A stretch of 64,000 nt of DNA from Clavulina sp. PMI_390 (taxonomy: Eukaryota; Basidiomycota; Agaricomycetes; Cantharellales; Hydnaceae), in NCBI GenBank assembly GCA_015039315.1, contig WIDE01000125.1, positions 24,190 to 88,189 on the forward strand. Direction: 5' to 3'. Both the position numbers and the translations under genes were made by a program. Below are positions 19,553 through 32,574 of this stretch, piece by piece (within the stretch, counting starts at the first letter, position 1; the number at the start of each line of letters is the position of its first letter). The notes beneath the pieces were generated by a model. That model made no database searches. It was not told the DNA's origin and saw only the letters and a program-made list of their open reading frames with translations.

Positions 19553-20863
19553 TCTGGACGTCGATTCCCTTTGGACCATTTGCGCTGACGAGTCGATCAC
19601 CAAACTCCATAGCGCCTCTATGATCTCAGAGATCCGTCATAACAGGAGTAAATCCAGCGGTATAATCGATGAAGCATTTCACTCTAACCGGAAGAGAGAC
19701 TTTCTTTCAGGAGATAGTAATTTGAAATTTACAGAAAACCTCATATACTGGATCATAACTGGTGTGTTCCACTGCGTTGATCATGTTTTTGTGAAATTTT
19801 TTTTGCACGATTTTGGCACCCCTAAATGCTGAGTGTAGTAGTGGATTATATGTACGTCGCAGCTCATTACAATATAACGAGGTCCGGTCCAAGGTACACA
19901 CTGGGGACCGGGCGAGTCTCGCCATGTGAACGGCGCAAAAGAGTTCAGTGTTATGAAGACAGACGCGGGCCCGCGGGACCGTTCTCAGCAATGGTCCGTC
20001 GTGAATGACAACAGAATACGGGCCTTGGCGCATTGGTGCTCGTGGAGAGAAATCATGGTAATTGCAAATAGTTATTCATCGAGGCCAGGGAACGGTAGCT
20101 CGCTACTTAAGCGTCGAGCTCGATCGGAGGGTGATGGTTGTCGTGGAAGCCCGGTGATTGTGGGCATTTCGGGGCTTACAACCCGCCCAAGGGCGCACAA
20201 AGTACCACAGGGGGTTTTAGCAACGACATGAAGTCGAATATGAGGCCAGTAGTGCCCGAACGGAGTAGATGTGCAGATGAGAGACTCTTATGCAGGCCAT
20301 TCTTTTGTCGTGATGGCGCAAATCTGGTCCAGAGAAAATCACGTAAAACCTGACGTTTCTTTGCTGGCCAGAATCTCATTCTTGGGAACATCCCGTGAAG
20401 CCCGAGAGCACACCCAACGATCTGAGGCACAAAAAATGAGCGCCGAGATCTGTCGGTCACGTGTGCAAACACCCGTCATCAGGGTCTGTCTGAGCTGGAT
20501 CCAGCTCCGGAAACACTGTCCGGGCTGGTCTTTGACATTGTCTTTGGCAACGCTGCTTTCTGTGTGAATATTCTAGGCTTGGCATCATCGGTTCCTGACT
20601 CGTGCCTACCCTGCTTGGCGCCTCCTCTGCTTAATCGGCTCAGTCATTCAGTCTGGCCTGTCGCGTGCATCCGTCTCCCATCTCAACAAGCTGTGCTGTC
20701 GACATCGTGTTCCAGTGACCTCCTACGTACAACCCTCAGCCTTGAAAGCTGGAACTTTCGCAACTTCCTGGGCTTTGAGACGGGCTTAGTGAGGGGAGAG
20801 ACGGCAGGTTGACAGCCGCCTTTCCGATAGGCAGGCCAACGACAACCACCCACCTCGACTTCT
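19553..20863. other. Intergenic, 3' flank of F-box unit 3 and 5' flank of 7TM copy 2
   Basis: The first part resembles the 3' flank of unit 2 ('gcatttcactct' near 17028 and 19674; 'aaggtacacac' near 17254 and 19892), so the duplication unit extends past the gene. The remainder holds no recognisable gene. Confidence 0.5.
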
Positions 20864-23744
20864 ATGCCTGACCTGGGGGGCGGCACAGACGACCCCTCGG
20901 GATTCGGGTTTGCTAAAAGCTTCCCCTTGAGAGCGGGCGTGCTGGTACTTTCTTTCGTTGTCTTTTCTTAGCCAGCCGTAATATCTGACGACATTTCTAT
21001 TCTTGTCAAATGACACACACACCACGCATCGATAACGACGTTCACAGCTCATCGCGGAAACCGCTCTGATATCTTTCCTTTCCGCTGCTTCTCTTCTTTG
21101 GGTCACCGTTGTAAGTCTTCCCTTCCCGTGACTGTCCCAGTCTTCTGATTGAATTGGTTTCATCGGATTCTTCTTTCATTATCCGCGACGTCGGGGCGCC
21201 TCCACGTACTGTTTGGCCAACCTTCTTGATGCACTTCTCGGACGTTCCATGGGACTAGTCTCGAGCGATTATCCTTCGACGACGAGCCCGATTATCACAC
21301 GATGAAGATCCCCCAATGCAACCCGTCAGCATCCTCTTCCTATTCGCCATATTCATGGACAGCATACAAGCCCTGGGATCCATACTCGATATTCGATGGG
21401 CGTTTCTGGGCCAGGTCGTCGAGGGTCGCTACTGCACCACCCAAGGTTCGGCCATATCCACATCTCCGCTCCGTTCGCATACTGACAGCTATTCTGCCTC
21501 AATCGGGTGTAGCTGCTCTCAAGCAACTGGGAAACGATGGGACTGCTTGGGTAAGCTGTCTAGCATCACAGCTAGTACTACGTTGCACACTGATTGAGAC
21601 TGATCTATGATACCTTTCTGCCTCGCATCTCAATCGAACCTCGCATCTCTGCCTCCAGTTCACAATCGCCATTGCCCTCATGACGTTTGTCCAGGTGGTC
21701 TATCCCACTCTCCTCACCCCCAAGCGCGCGCGTCAAGTCACCTACGCCGCCATCGGGTTCATCTACTTATTTCTCTTCCTGATTATCGCCATCCCCTCCA
21801 TCACCATCGACCATTACTACGGTAACACTGGTCTCTGGTGTTGGATCGCCGGTTCCAACACAGAATCGTTGCGATTACGAGTTGGTGAGCGTTCTCTTAT
21901 TTCCTATTTGTCCATACGACCATACTATATCGGCCCACGTGGAAACACGATTCAACATGCCGTATTTGGTTGATGATCTACGTTGTATGGGGTAGCATGT
22001 GGAACGGCCGGACTAATACAACACCCTTCTTATCTTGTTTGTAGGATCCGAATATGCTTACTTTTGGCTTGCTGCACTTGTATCCATGGCATGCTACGGG
22101 TGGATCGTCTACCGGTGGCTGCAAGAAGCCGGTCAGCAAGGTGATGAGCTCCTCGTGCGTGATGCGATTGCTATGGGGTGGTACCCCGCAGGTACGTAAA
22201 TCCTTGCCTTCTACGTTGCTATTCTCCATCTGAGATTCTTCCTTATTCTAGCTTACCTTGTTGAGATCTTTCCAATCTCACTTGTTCGATTCCTTACATT
22301 CAACTCAAAAACAACAGTTGGCCATGGATGGACGATCTTCGCCTCTGTTTGCTTTGCCTCATCTGGAATGTTCAATCTCCTCCTTTGGCTTCTTACTGGC
22401 CGCCAATTTGGCTTCACCCTGCCTCCCGGCGATGACTATGATGACGAGGACGATGAGGTTGCATTTGGCCGGGGTGAACCACTCCAGACTGATACTACAG
22501 GGACCACCGGTCGGTGGACGGGAGATACCGCCAGCTATGCTGTGCGCCGCCGGGGCACGAACCGGAGTGGGAGTGTATCCGCATACGATACAGACGCAGA
22601 AGTCATCCTCGTCCCCATCCCGAAGAACTCCGATGCTCCGAATGGAGATTCCATACACGCCGGCCTTGAGAATGGTCACGAAATGGCCATCCTGAATGCT
22701 CGCTCAGCCAGTCTAGCAACTCAACCTCGCCTTAATCCTCAATCATCTCAAACCCAACTTCGACAGCCGCACTCATCACTCCCCCCATCACTGCATGCTG
22801 CTCAACGCGGCATGCAGCCCGACCTTCTCCCACTTCCTGTCAGCGCGACTCCCATCGGAATGGCAGCTGGTGTTGTCCCTGGCTCTGATGTCGATGCCTA
22901 CTCTACACATAGTGGCAATAGCCGTGGTTACTATGCACCTCCTTCCCCACCTCAACGGCCACCGCGTGCTTTACAAGTGAGCGCCAACGGTCTTCCTCCG
23001 TCTGCCCGAGCAGGAAGCGAGGACGCCCCGCTTCCTTCTCGGACGAGTCGTAACGTAAGAGTGTTATCTCCTGGCGCCGCTGCCGCCGCCCGAGCGATGG
23101 ATGTGCGGACGTACCGCAGCATGGAGTCTATCGCGACTGGCAGCGGAAGTGGTAACATTAGCCCCACAAGTGGTCACAGCCGTCGACACAGCGACGAGCG
23201 AGGGTCTGCGCGGGGATCGAGAGGTTCAGGCTCTCATGCACGGCGGTCGTCTGAAGACGCCGTCATGGCGTTGACACCAAGTACGGGGGATACAAGGGAC
23301 GTACCGACAAGCATCCCTACCCTCAACGTCTGGCCAGAATCCCCACAAGTGATGGAGTACCCTGGGGATCCAAATGACCCTCATTCCGATGCTGGGTTCA
23401 TGCGCTCCCTTCAATATCCTCTCGATAACATCATTCTCGACCCTCTACCTACTCATTCGCACCGCCGTCAACACCACCACTCTTCACGACGCCACCCAAA
23501 ATCAGGGTCGGGTGCAGGCCTTGATCCAAACACTCAGCTTCCGAATGGGGTGTCGAGTGATAGCGCATCCGACTCGCTGAGCGCCGCAGCGCCCTCCTCT
23601 GTTCTCTATCCTGCTTCTAGTCAGAACGTACGATCTACAGATGGCAGCACTAGAAGGCATTCCATCCGTAGAGTTCCAGTCCCACCTCTACCAAATACCA
23701 CAACATCCTCTGCAGAGGGTGAAATACCACCAGAACCATCATGA
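20864..23744 (+). CDS. Seven-transmembrane receptor-like protein, 7TM copy 2 (744 aa)
   Basis: Seven exons keep frame: 20864-20944, 21048-21110, 21259-21445, 21513-21550, 21659-21884, 22045-22191, 22252-23744. Membrane spans include 'LIAETALISFLSAASLLWVTV', 'PVSILFLFAIFMDSIQALGSI', 'FTIAIALMTFVQVVY', 'AAIGFIYLFLFLIIAIPSITI', 'YFWLAALVSMACYGWIVY', 'AYLVEIFPISLVRFLTF' and 'FASSGMFNLLLWLLTGRQFGF'. The outer-loop signature 'DHYYGNTGLWCWI' is shared with copy 1. The tail is very long (about 450 residues), Ser/Pro/His-rich and acidic just after span 7, suited to phosphorylation and partner binding. It lies opposite in strand to copies 1 and 3. GPCR-like function is inferred from topology and the WCWI motif. 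Confidence 0.8.
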
Positions 23745-24234
23745 AAACAGGACGTGCTGTTCTAAGTCTGCTCCCCTTCCCTGCTCTCATCCACTATTCA
23801 CTCCGCTTCTTCTCTTTGGAATCCGTGCTTCTTCGTTCCGTCTCTGAATCTTTGGACTATTCTTACTCCCCGCGTTCCTCACTATTGTTGCTTTCACGTG
23901 CCTGCGCCTGTGCTGTGATCTTCCTGTTCGTGTTCTGTTTGTGGTCTGCGTTTTTGCGATTGTAGCTGTAGTACTCGTATATTCATCGGATGTGTGTGCT
24001 ACCCCTTGCTTAGGCGCGTTCTCGATAACTTGGTTACGACTTGACTGGCGGTATTCCACGTTCTGGTACATACCCTTAACGACGAAGTCTGAAGTTTCCT
24101 TCTGTATACTTTCTGGCCAATGTCGCCGTTCGCTCAACAGAATCGATTGTTATGCTTTGTTATTCACGCAATTTATTTTGTTTCGGCGATAACATACTTC
24201 AACCATATCCAGGCCATCTGCAAACCTCCCGTCC
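23745..24234. other. Intergenic between 7TM copy 2 and F-box pair
   Basis: Pyrimidine-rich 490 bp with no coding signal that I can support. It should hold the 3' end of the 7TM transcript and the promoter of the next gene. Confidence 0.4.
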
Positions 24235-25888
24235 ATGGCTACCATTGACTCTCTTCCCCCGGAACTACTCTCTCAAATACTGATAAACAGTTGCAATCTC
24301 CTTTTCTCGTATAAAGTTCACCGTTTTGATATCCTTGTGCATCGCGAGGCGATATGCGCGGTTTGCAACACTTGGCGCAACCTTGCTTTCTCCACACCCC
24401 GTCTATGGAATCTGTTTTATATCTGGGAGATGTCAGATAAACCAGACGATATCTCAGATGCTGTTCTCAGGTGGGAACGATGGCTTGAGCGATGTGGTGA
24501 CGTTCCATTTGAGATTTACGTCCAGAATCCGCACCAGGCTCTTCTTGAGGTGGCTTGGAAATTATTCTCGCCTTTGTTTCATCGAGTTTGCGTGCTTGAG
24601 CTCTATCTCGACTTCTTCCACTTCGGCGAACTGGGACCAATATGGACCATCCCACCGCTATCCCAGATGCCCTTGCTGCGTCGACTATATTGTGGCGGGC
24701 GCGCATCTCGCAATGAAATATTCAACGAATTTGTGTCAATGGATCGAGACCTCGCACAGCAGATGAAATCACTTCAAGAATTGGTCTTCATTGACCTCCC
24801 TCATGTACCTTCCCTCGACCTCCCCCTATCGCAGTTGATCGCTCTCCAGCTGACGTACCGAGACGATATGAGGAAGACGTGGAAGGAGTTATCTGGGCTA
24901 CTCTCTGGCTGTAAAGCACTCACTTACCTTATCCTTACCTTCAAGAATGCGTATGGTTTCGTCGAAGAGCTCAGGCAGGCAACGAATACTGTTGTCCTAC
25001 CACAGCTTAAAGCTCTCGAAATCGATCAGCCCACAATACTTCATCTCATTATGGCTCCGAAGCTTTCCTGCCTTTGTCGATCAGGGGGATTCTGGTATGT
25101 TAGATCCCGAAGCCCCCCGTATCCTCTTCGTTACGTCCGAACCCCCATACCCAGTGACGGAATGAATAACTATTCGACGTGGCAGAAGCAAATCTCCACC
25201 TTTTCCTCGGCCATCCACGTGGTCGAGCTACTAGGAGATGACGACAGCAATCTCCTTGCATTCCTGGCCTCCCTTCTCGATGATGAAACCGATGAAAATA
25301 GCGCGAGACCCTTATATCTACCCTATTTGCGAGTTCTCATCATCCGAACATCAATTCGGTCTATGTTCGAGGACTACATTCAGCGGGAAACCAGGAGCTT
25401 CCAATTATACGCCATGGCGGTACGGATCCTACGACAGAGACCATCTCTCTTCATACACAATGCACAATTATACGAGTATATCGAAACTGACCCGTGGACA
25501 AAACTTCAGGAGGATGGATCTGGACTCGCTCTGTCTGCTGGTGCTGCCCATGGCATGATTACCGCGACCATACCGCAGCGATTTCCCCTATTAGAGAGCC
25601 GTATCAAGCACATCCCACGCGATACACGTCGTCCGGACCTTTCGGCACGTCCTCGCTCTAGTGTTAACCTGCCTGCTGTTGAGTATGTTCAATCGCCTGA
25701 TGATCAACCGCTATTTCTGAGCACTGACTAGTCTGCATTTTATCGAATCCTAATCCTCAACCAGCGAGAGCTCTTGGGCATTATGGGACCGCCTCTTTGC
25801 TACCACAACGGATATGAGCACCCGTGCACACCCTTGCTGTGATGTTCGCCTTGGCGAGGTTTGGGAGCCGATCGTTCATAGTCCTTAG
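24235..25888 (+). CDS. F-box protein, tandem pair member A (523 aa)
   Basis: The F-box is at the very N-terminus: 'IDSLPPELLSQILINSC' followed by 'VCNTWRNLAFSTPRLWNLFYIW'. A long Leu-rich region follows. Exon 1 is 24235-25682; a GTATGT...CCAG intron leads to exon 2 (25765-25888), which encodes DESSWALWDRLFATTTDMSTRAHPCCD... Without the intron the frame stops at 25731. I prefer the spliced form because the same last exon is preserved in the neighbour at 27650. Likely an SCF adaptor; it is not closely related to the trio at 13-19.6 kb beyond the general fold. Confidence 0.8.
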
Positions 25889-26079
25889 ATAGGTGATGAT
25901 CTTCTAAGGCAAAAAGAAAATGCCGCTTTCCATGTAATGAAAATGAAACTAAAGTACCAATAGGCCTTTTGAGTGTGTTTAGTTCCATGTTTGTCCACAC
26001 CAAATGAACCTCAACAGTACATTCCACCCTCGATGAATTGAAACCAAATCTATAACTTGACATTTCGAAGTCTATTGCA

Positions 26080-27785
26080 ATGTCATTCATCGACTCTCTC
26101 CCCCCTGAATTAATCTGCCAGATACTCGTACACAGCTGCGAGGATCGACGCTCCTATGACGTTCGTGATTATTTAGACGTCATCTCGCATCGAGAGATCA
26201 TCGGTAGTGTTTGCAGGGGCTGGAGAGATCTTGTGATCTCCACGCCTCGTTTGTGGTCTCTTTTCTACATCTGGAAATCTTATAATGAAGCCGACGACGT
26301 ATCGAACGAGGCTGATCAGTGGAGGCGCTGGCTCAACCGATCCGGTAGTGTTCCCCTGAAGATTTATATCAATAATCCTAGCCAGGCACTCCTCATAAAG
26401 GCCTGGGAGGTGCTGGCCCCCGCTTTCCACAGGGTCTCTGTTCTTGAACTACACCTTGATTCTTTCCACTGGGTCGAGCCCGAGGCATTATGGAGTATCC
26501 CTTCACTCCCAGAGATGCCTTCTCTGCGTCGCTTGTACATGCATGGAAGGTTTGGCGGTCACGATACCTTCAAAGACCTAATGAACATGGACAATAATAT
26601 TGCGGGTCAAACAACACTGCTTCGCCAACTTATTGTCCGAGATGTTTCCATCACACCTTCTACAACATTCCCTCTCCAACACCTCATGTCGCTCCAGCTT
26701 GGTTACCAGGACGACATTAGGGCGACGTGGGGGGAGATATCTCCTTTGCTCTCCCTATGCACATCGCTGCTTCATCTGAGTCTCACTTTCAGCAATGCGA
26801 ACCGCTTTGTGGGGGAGCTACACCAAGCATCAGAAACTGTCTCCCTGCCCAAGCTTGAAGCTATCGAAGTAGATAATGATAAAGTCCTTTCCCTCATCAT
26901 TGCTCCAAATGTTCGGTGCCTCTGTCGATCGCGCAGCCAGCTGTTGATGCGAGCCTCGGAACCATTCCCTTCTCTCCATTATCTTCGAATCCCTGCTCCG
27001 CGCGACTTTTCCGACCAGCCATCTGGCTGGCAGAGGAGTCTCATCGATATTGCATCCGAGGTTGGGGTCGTCGAGCTCCGCGGAGACGATTACACCGACG
27101 TCTTTACGTTCCTTGATTCCTTGCTCATTGACCGACTCAGGCCGGAAAATGTCGAAGAAACTTTATCTCAAAGATATGCCTTCAAGATCGAGCTGCTACC
27201 GCAGTTGCAAGTGCTCGTCATAAGGCGCGCAGTTGGGTACACCCACGGTCATCCTATAAATCGGAGGACTCGAACCGCGCAGTTCTACGCTCTTGCAATG
27301 GAGGTGTTGAGGCACCGCCCTTGGCTTCTCATTCACAATGCGGAGTTATACCAATGCATCCATTCTAACGAATTGTGGGAGCAAGCATGGGCCACTACGT
27401 CGGACGCAGAGAGCCCGAACGAGAATGAACCCTCCTCTCCATCAAGCGCCAAAAGACTCACAATGCCAGAACGGATCCCTCTATTGGAAAGTCGCATCAA
27501 AAACATCCCACGGGATGTGAGGAAGCCTCGACCGCCAGGTCGCATCCGCTCTATAGCAGAGAAGCTCTCTGAAGAGTACGTTCATCTTTCAAATAGCTGA
27601 TCACATGCAGCATGCTGATTGAACCGCATATCAATTACCCACTTGACAGCGAGAGCTCTTGGGCGCTATGGGATCATCTTTTTGCACCTACTACGGACAT
27701 GAGCACCCGTGCACATCCTTGCTGTGATCTCTGTCTTGACGAAGTTTGGGGCCAAGCCTCAGGGGCTCGGTCACCCATCGCCTGA
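26080..27785 (+). CDS. F-box protein, tandem pair member B (543 aa)
   Basis: Tandem duplicate of the gene at 24235. It has N-terminal 'IDSLPPELICQILVHSC', 'VCRGWRDLVISTPRLWSLFYIW', Leu-rich body, and 'ERIPLLESRIKNIPRD' matching 'QRFPLLESRIKHIPRD' of member A. Exon 1 is 26080-27575, intron 27576-27649, exon 2 27650-27785 (DESSWALWDHLFAPTTDMSTRAHPCCD...). The shared last exon with its His-Pro-Cys-Cys-Asp core is kept while much of the LRR body has diverged, which suggests constraint on the C-terminus. Role expected as SCF substrate adaptor. Confidence 0.8.
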
Positions 27786-28017
27786 AGAATTTGAAGAAAA
27801 TCATATGGCTCAAAAACAAAAAGAAAGCAACATCGATAGCAACGATGACAACAAAAGAAGATAACATGTAATGCTAGCATATGCAAGTACTGTACATCCG
27901 TTCTCCCCAAACGAGCAGGTATATTAGGAAATGCCATAAAAGAAGGAAAGAAAGAAAAAATGTTCGTAATGATGCAGATAGTGCTACGATCTGGTCCATG
28001 AGTTCAGAGTTCAGACT

Positions 28018-30368
28018 TCACCGTAACCCACCCTCTACACCCCACTCGTCCCTCTCGGCGCTTATAGGAGTCTGGATGTGCCCTGCTGTCTGTCTTCGTA
28101 GAGGGAACGCCTTGCCCCCAAAAGCCGCGCTAGTCGGTCGCCCACCGACAGTAGCACCAGCAGTATGAGTACTCGTACTGGCATTCGCACTTGTGCCGAC
28201 GTTCCCTAGCACAGGGTCAGGATCACTAGGCGTCTGTCGCCAAAACTCTTCCCCTCCATAATCGGGCACCGTGCGCGCAAGTTCAGCGTGCTCAGGTGAC
28301 TCAAAGTTGTCGTCGCCTGGAAAGGACGGACCGGGGTATGAATAGGGTGAATTCGAGTTTCGCGTCGTTGGAGAGTTGAGGGGCTTTCGTGTTGTTGGTG
28401 GGGAGAGGGAATGTGAAGGGGATGAGTCATTATCGTTGTGCGTATTTGGGAAGGAATGGGGATGTGACGCGGATGTTGCTGAAGTGGGATATGCGTAAGC
28501 ATACGGGTCATACGATGTGTTTTCGTAAGGGTCGTTGTATCCTCCTCCTCCGCCTCCTGAATCCGTGGACGATAGGTTTCTCGTATGACGAGGCTGGAAG
28601 GACGACGAGGCAGTGGAAGACATGAAGGACGATGATGACGCGCTGTGGCTGTGGAGGCTTATCCCTTCTCGTGGGGTTCGAGTCCCATCAGTCTGGTTTC
28701 CCCCTGCAGCACCAGCCGGCGCCCTCGTGCTCCCGCGCTGCGTCAACGGCACACTAACTTCAGCCTCTTCATCGGCCCCCGCCGGCCGCGCGCTCTCATC
28801 CGTGAACCCAAACTGCCTCCCCGTCCACACCCACAGCAAAACATTGATCCATCCAGAAGACGCAAACAGGATATTCGACACGACGAAGAACGCAGGGTGT
28901 GGGTGTCCAGTCGCGTGACGGAGCGCGGCGGTCGTGACGGCAAAGTTGATCACAGTCTGTGGGAAGATCTCGATGAAGTATGCTAAGTATAGCACAACGA
29001 AACCGATCGATTGGTACGGGACCGGTTGATAGGTAGATTGTAGATAGTCGAAGGAAGGGAACAAGAGATCAGCCTTTGCAACCGAAAGGGCGGCTTGATT
29101 GATGCTTGGCAATGGAGATCGTACTCACCAACTGGGTACCAGAGAAGGACCAACGCGTCCTTGACGCGCCCGATAGCACGCTCTGCTTGCCACCACCAGC
29201 GGAAGACGATATAGCCATAGCAAATGAAGCAGATGAGCGAGGCGCCCCATACCCAGACGTAGTCGGATAATGCACGCATGATGGCAATAGGGACGCGGGA
29301 GCCACGGAAACTGGATGGGACGTTTATCCAACACCATGCTCTGCAAACGTGAATGAATCATTGAAAATGGAAAGCGGATATGTCAGCTTTGCTGTCATAA
29401 GGTAATAGGAGGGCGGGAGCGCAGCCACGGAGGGCTGCGGTGTTGGACTAGGTGAGGTGAAAAAGCAAACGAGCCACGTACCCAGTCGATCCATAGTGCA
29501 TCGAATCAATCCCCGCACTTGGGAGAGCAACCATCAGAGGGACAAAGACCAGTGCGAAGGCAATCATGATAATGAGGAGCTTTCGATCGTGGGCAAAGAC
29601 CCATGTTGGCTGGGTGACTGCCAAGAGAGTCATGATGGCTATTTCAGCCGTGAAGATGGCGCTACCCGTTACTCCTAGCTGGTAAAGGGCACCTGCGAAA
29701 TTGGTATATCGCGAATTGCGAAGCGAGCAAGCAGTCAGTTTAGCGCACATCCAGTTGAAAGAGAGTATAGGGTGGAATCGATCGGGTGGGGAGGAGACAA
29801 ATTGCAAATTGGCCAAAGAAAACAAACACACGCAGGCACGTACCTTGGGCAGTGCAGTAGCGCCCTTCGATGGTAGTGCCGAGGATAGGCCAGCGAGCTG
29901 AGAGCATGAGTGCGAATGACTGGATGAGCTCCATGAACATGGCGAGGATGAAGAGGATGGCGACGGGCTGAATGGGATTCGCGTCCTTTGGCGTTCGTCC
30001 TGCGCGCATGAGCTTTCTTCGGAGATATATACGCCGCTATACATGAGTTGGTGTGTTGATGAAGGGAGCATGAAGGGGGATGCAAGTGTGAAAGCAGAGG
30101 TTGGGTGCATCAGCCATGTGATTGGAGGACGATAATTAGACTCACCCCGACGACGCCGAGAAGCGATAGCACAGATATAAAGGAGACTAGCGCAACCTGT
30201 CCAATGAGCTAGACGTAGATAAACAGACAAACAGAGAGTTCGATAAGGTTTGCGGGCTCGAACATCGCGCTGGATGCAATCTCTCACAAGGACGCCTGCT
30301 CGTCGACCGAAGGAGCCATAATACCACGGATTTGACTCATGGGGCAGCCACACTTTCGTCCAACCCAT
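28018..30368 (-). CDS. Seven-transmembrane receptor-like protein, 7TM copy 3
   Basis: Exon 1 reads MGWTKVWLPHESNPWYYGSFGRRAGVL. Later exons give 'LIGQVALVSFISVLSLLGVV', 'PVAILFILAMFMELIQSFALM', 'EIAIMTLLAVTQPTWVF', 'LLIIMIAFALVFVPLMVALPS', 'WVWGASLICFICYGYIVFRWW', 'AYFIEIFPQTVINFAVT' and 'NILFASSGWINVLLWVWTGRQFGF'. The outer loop has 'MHYGSTG' followed by a spliced 'AWCWI'. Intron positions match copies 1 and 2. The tail is Ser/Thr/Pro-rich with a Gly-rich patch. It is divergent to the DUF4112 gene (588 bp apart). A 7TM sensor is likely; ligand unknown. Confidence 0.77.
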
Positions 30369-30956
30369 GTTATTGACGTGTTACAAGAATGCAAACGCGG
30401 GAGTGGAACACGGCGCCGTTCGCCGCGGCACAAAATAGACAGCGCAAGGAGAAAAAAAGGGACACGGTGGAGAGGAGCAAGAGGTGGCGGACGACTACGG
30501 GCCACACCCCGTCCTACTAAGAGGTTCGAGTGGCTGTGTTCAGAGACGCCATCATAAGGTAATTGAAAATGAATAGCAACCGATCAGAGTCCCCACGTTT
30601 TCGTTCCTCCTGTGATGATGACAGGGCGCCTATTCCCGGGATCACCCCAGACTGCGGGACCAGTCCAGGGACGTCAAAAAGGTATCCTTGGCGAAGGATC
30701 TCGAGTATTCGGACGAACACTGCCACCAGGAGACAAGGAGATGCTGTGACGAGCGCAGCTGTTTGGCTCTGTGTACATCGGGTCGAAAAATGTGCCTTGC
30801 TGCGTCATTGGGCCTGGCTTGGGTCACAGCGACGGTGACGAGGGGACAAATAAAGTACTCCTCTTCTCCGCTCCGTCTCTCTTGCCACCACCAGCATTTA
30901 CGCTACATCCCCCCAAAGCATCCCCCTCACCCAACCTACACTCACACCTAATCATC
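30369..30956. promoter_or_regulatory. Divergent intergenic region between 7TM copy 3 and the DUF4112 gene
   Basis: 588 bp must hold both promoters. Only scattered short open frames occur, none with a recognisable domain. I could not pick out a reliable TATA box or repeated motif. Confidence 0.35.
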
Positions 30957-32018
30957 ATGTCGCAGGCGATCATGAAGAAAACTGGCATGGTGAGCGAGTG
31001 ATCGTCATAGCCTGTGTGGCACGCAAGGGGCATCCGCTCATGCATTGAACAAATTTCCGTTAGACGATATTTGCCAAACATATGAAGAACTATGAGCCTG
31101 TCGACCCGCTCTACGAGACGTACGTCGACAAGAAGGGCCGCACCAAGAAGCGGAGGGTGCGCCAACTTACTCCTCGTGTTCACTTCCACCACTTATGCTA
31201 ACGTACTTTATTTTCCCACCCCCACTCCATCTTTTGACACTGCGGATATGTATATAGAGGGAACTGCCTCCTGGTCTCTCTGAACGCGATGCCAAAATCC
31301 TGCGAAAAGTCAAGTGGCGGGCACACCATCTTGACAAAGGCTTCAGCCTCTGTGGCTTCCGCTTCGGCTGGTACGTCTTCCTTTTCCCTCTTTTCACACC
31401 CCGCAATCGTCTCACTCGCATCGCGTTATTCACCAGGACTGCTATCATCGGACTCATCCCCATCATCGGTGAGTCGTCCATCTGACCTTGTCCGAACATT
31501 GCACGTGTTTTCTTACTATTTGTCTTCCCCTTTCCCATTTAGGTGACTTTGCGGATATCGGCGTTAACTATCTGCTGGTAGTGAAGAAAGCCCGCGAAGC
31601 AGACCTCCCACCATGGCTAATCAGCAAAATGTTGACCAACAATGCCATCTCGGCGGGAATTGGCTTGGTCCCCTTAGCCGGCGACGTCATGCTCGCCGTA
31701 TGTCCTTCTTCAATCGTATCTTCAGACTTGGAAGTGATAACTCATTGGCTCGTCGTTCATGATTATTAGGCATTCAAAGCCAACTCACGCAATGCTGCGC
31801 TCCTCGAGGAGTACCTTCGTATCCGGGGTGACGAACTGATCAAAGCGCGCGCGGCTCGCGAGGGTCGAGGCCCTGCTCCGCCAGAGCAAGATTTGGATAT
31901 GGCCAAGCCTGGTGCAGGACGCAAGCCTGGCGAGGTCATCTCCACTGGCACTGGATCGAGCCGGAGCTGGTTCAGCGGCAGGAAGGGCAAGGGCAAGTCA
32001 ACATCCCAGGACTTGTGA
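30957..32018 (+). CDS. DUF4112 family small membrane protein (224 aa)
   Basis: Six exons join in frame: 30957-30989, 31064-31156, 31258-31370, 31437-31468, 31543-31697, 31770-32018. Conserved family features are 'PPGLSERDAKILRKVKWRAHHLDKG', 'CGFRFGWTAIIGLIPIIGDFADIGVNY', 'PPWLISKMLTNNAISAGIGLVPLAGD' and 'KANSRNAALLEEYLRIRG'. Two glycine/isoleucine-rich hydrophobic hairpins suggest membrane association. The C-terminus is basic and Ser/Gly-rich. The function of the family is unknown to me. One exon is only 32 nt. Confidence 0.88.
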
Positions 32019-32574
32019 AAAGCTTTCTCCGTGAAACATGATGTGTTTCCTTGCGAGCGGTCATAGCCAATGTGCCCGCATGTGCTAACGAGTTGGCTGG
32101 AGTTATGTTTTGATATCATCACCCATGGACCCTGTTATAATGATCCCCTCTATGATTTGTTTTTTTTCTCCACTTTCTCCGCTTTCTTCCTATCGCTTCC
32201 CTCTCATCGGACGTCATCCATACGATACCCACCTTTGCCTGTAGCGTAGTACTAACACTCATTGATGTATTTTCTCGTCGTTATGATTCTCTTTTTGTGC
32301 AAATAAATAGCACACTAGTTTTAATTTCTCAAGTTTCTCCAATCATACATTACAGACCTGTGTGCCTATGGAGTGAGCCCGCGATATAGTTGTCAGAAGA
32401 ATTGACTCGGAAGTTCCCACGCTATCTTCATCATCTCTCAGCTTCCTCGACGTTCGCGACGCAACTAGACTGTCTCCTTGTGGCATATTCTGCCCGTCTT
32501 ATTCGCCTAGAAGTCCATCATACAATAGTCCTATAGTATTCCTGTTTGTCAGTGAACACGTCGGGGAGGCTACG

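Noticed and set aside
28500..28960. Plus-strand open frames of about 100 aa
   Set aside because: Antisense shadows of the 7TM copy 3 tail.
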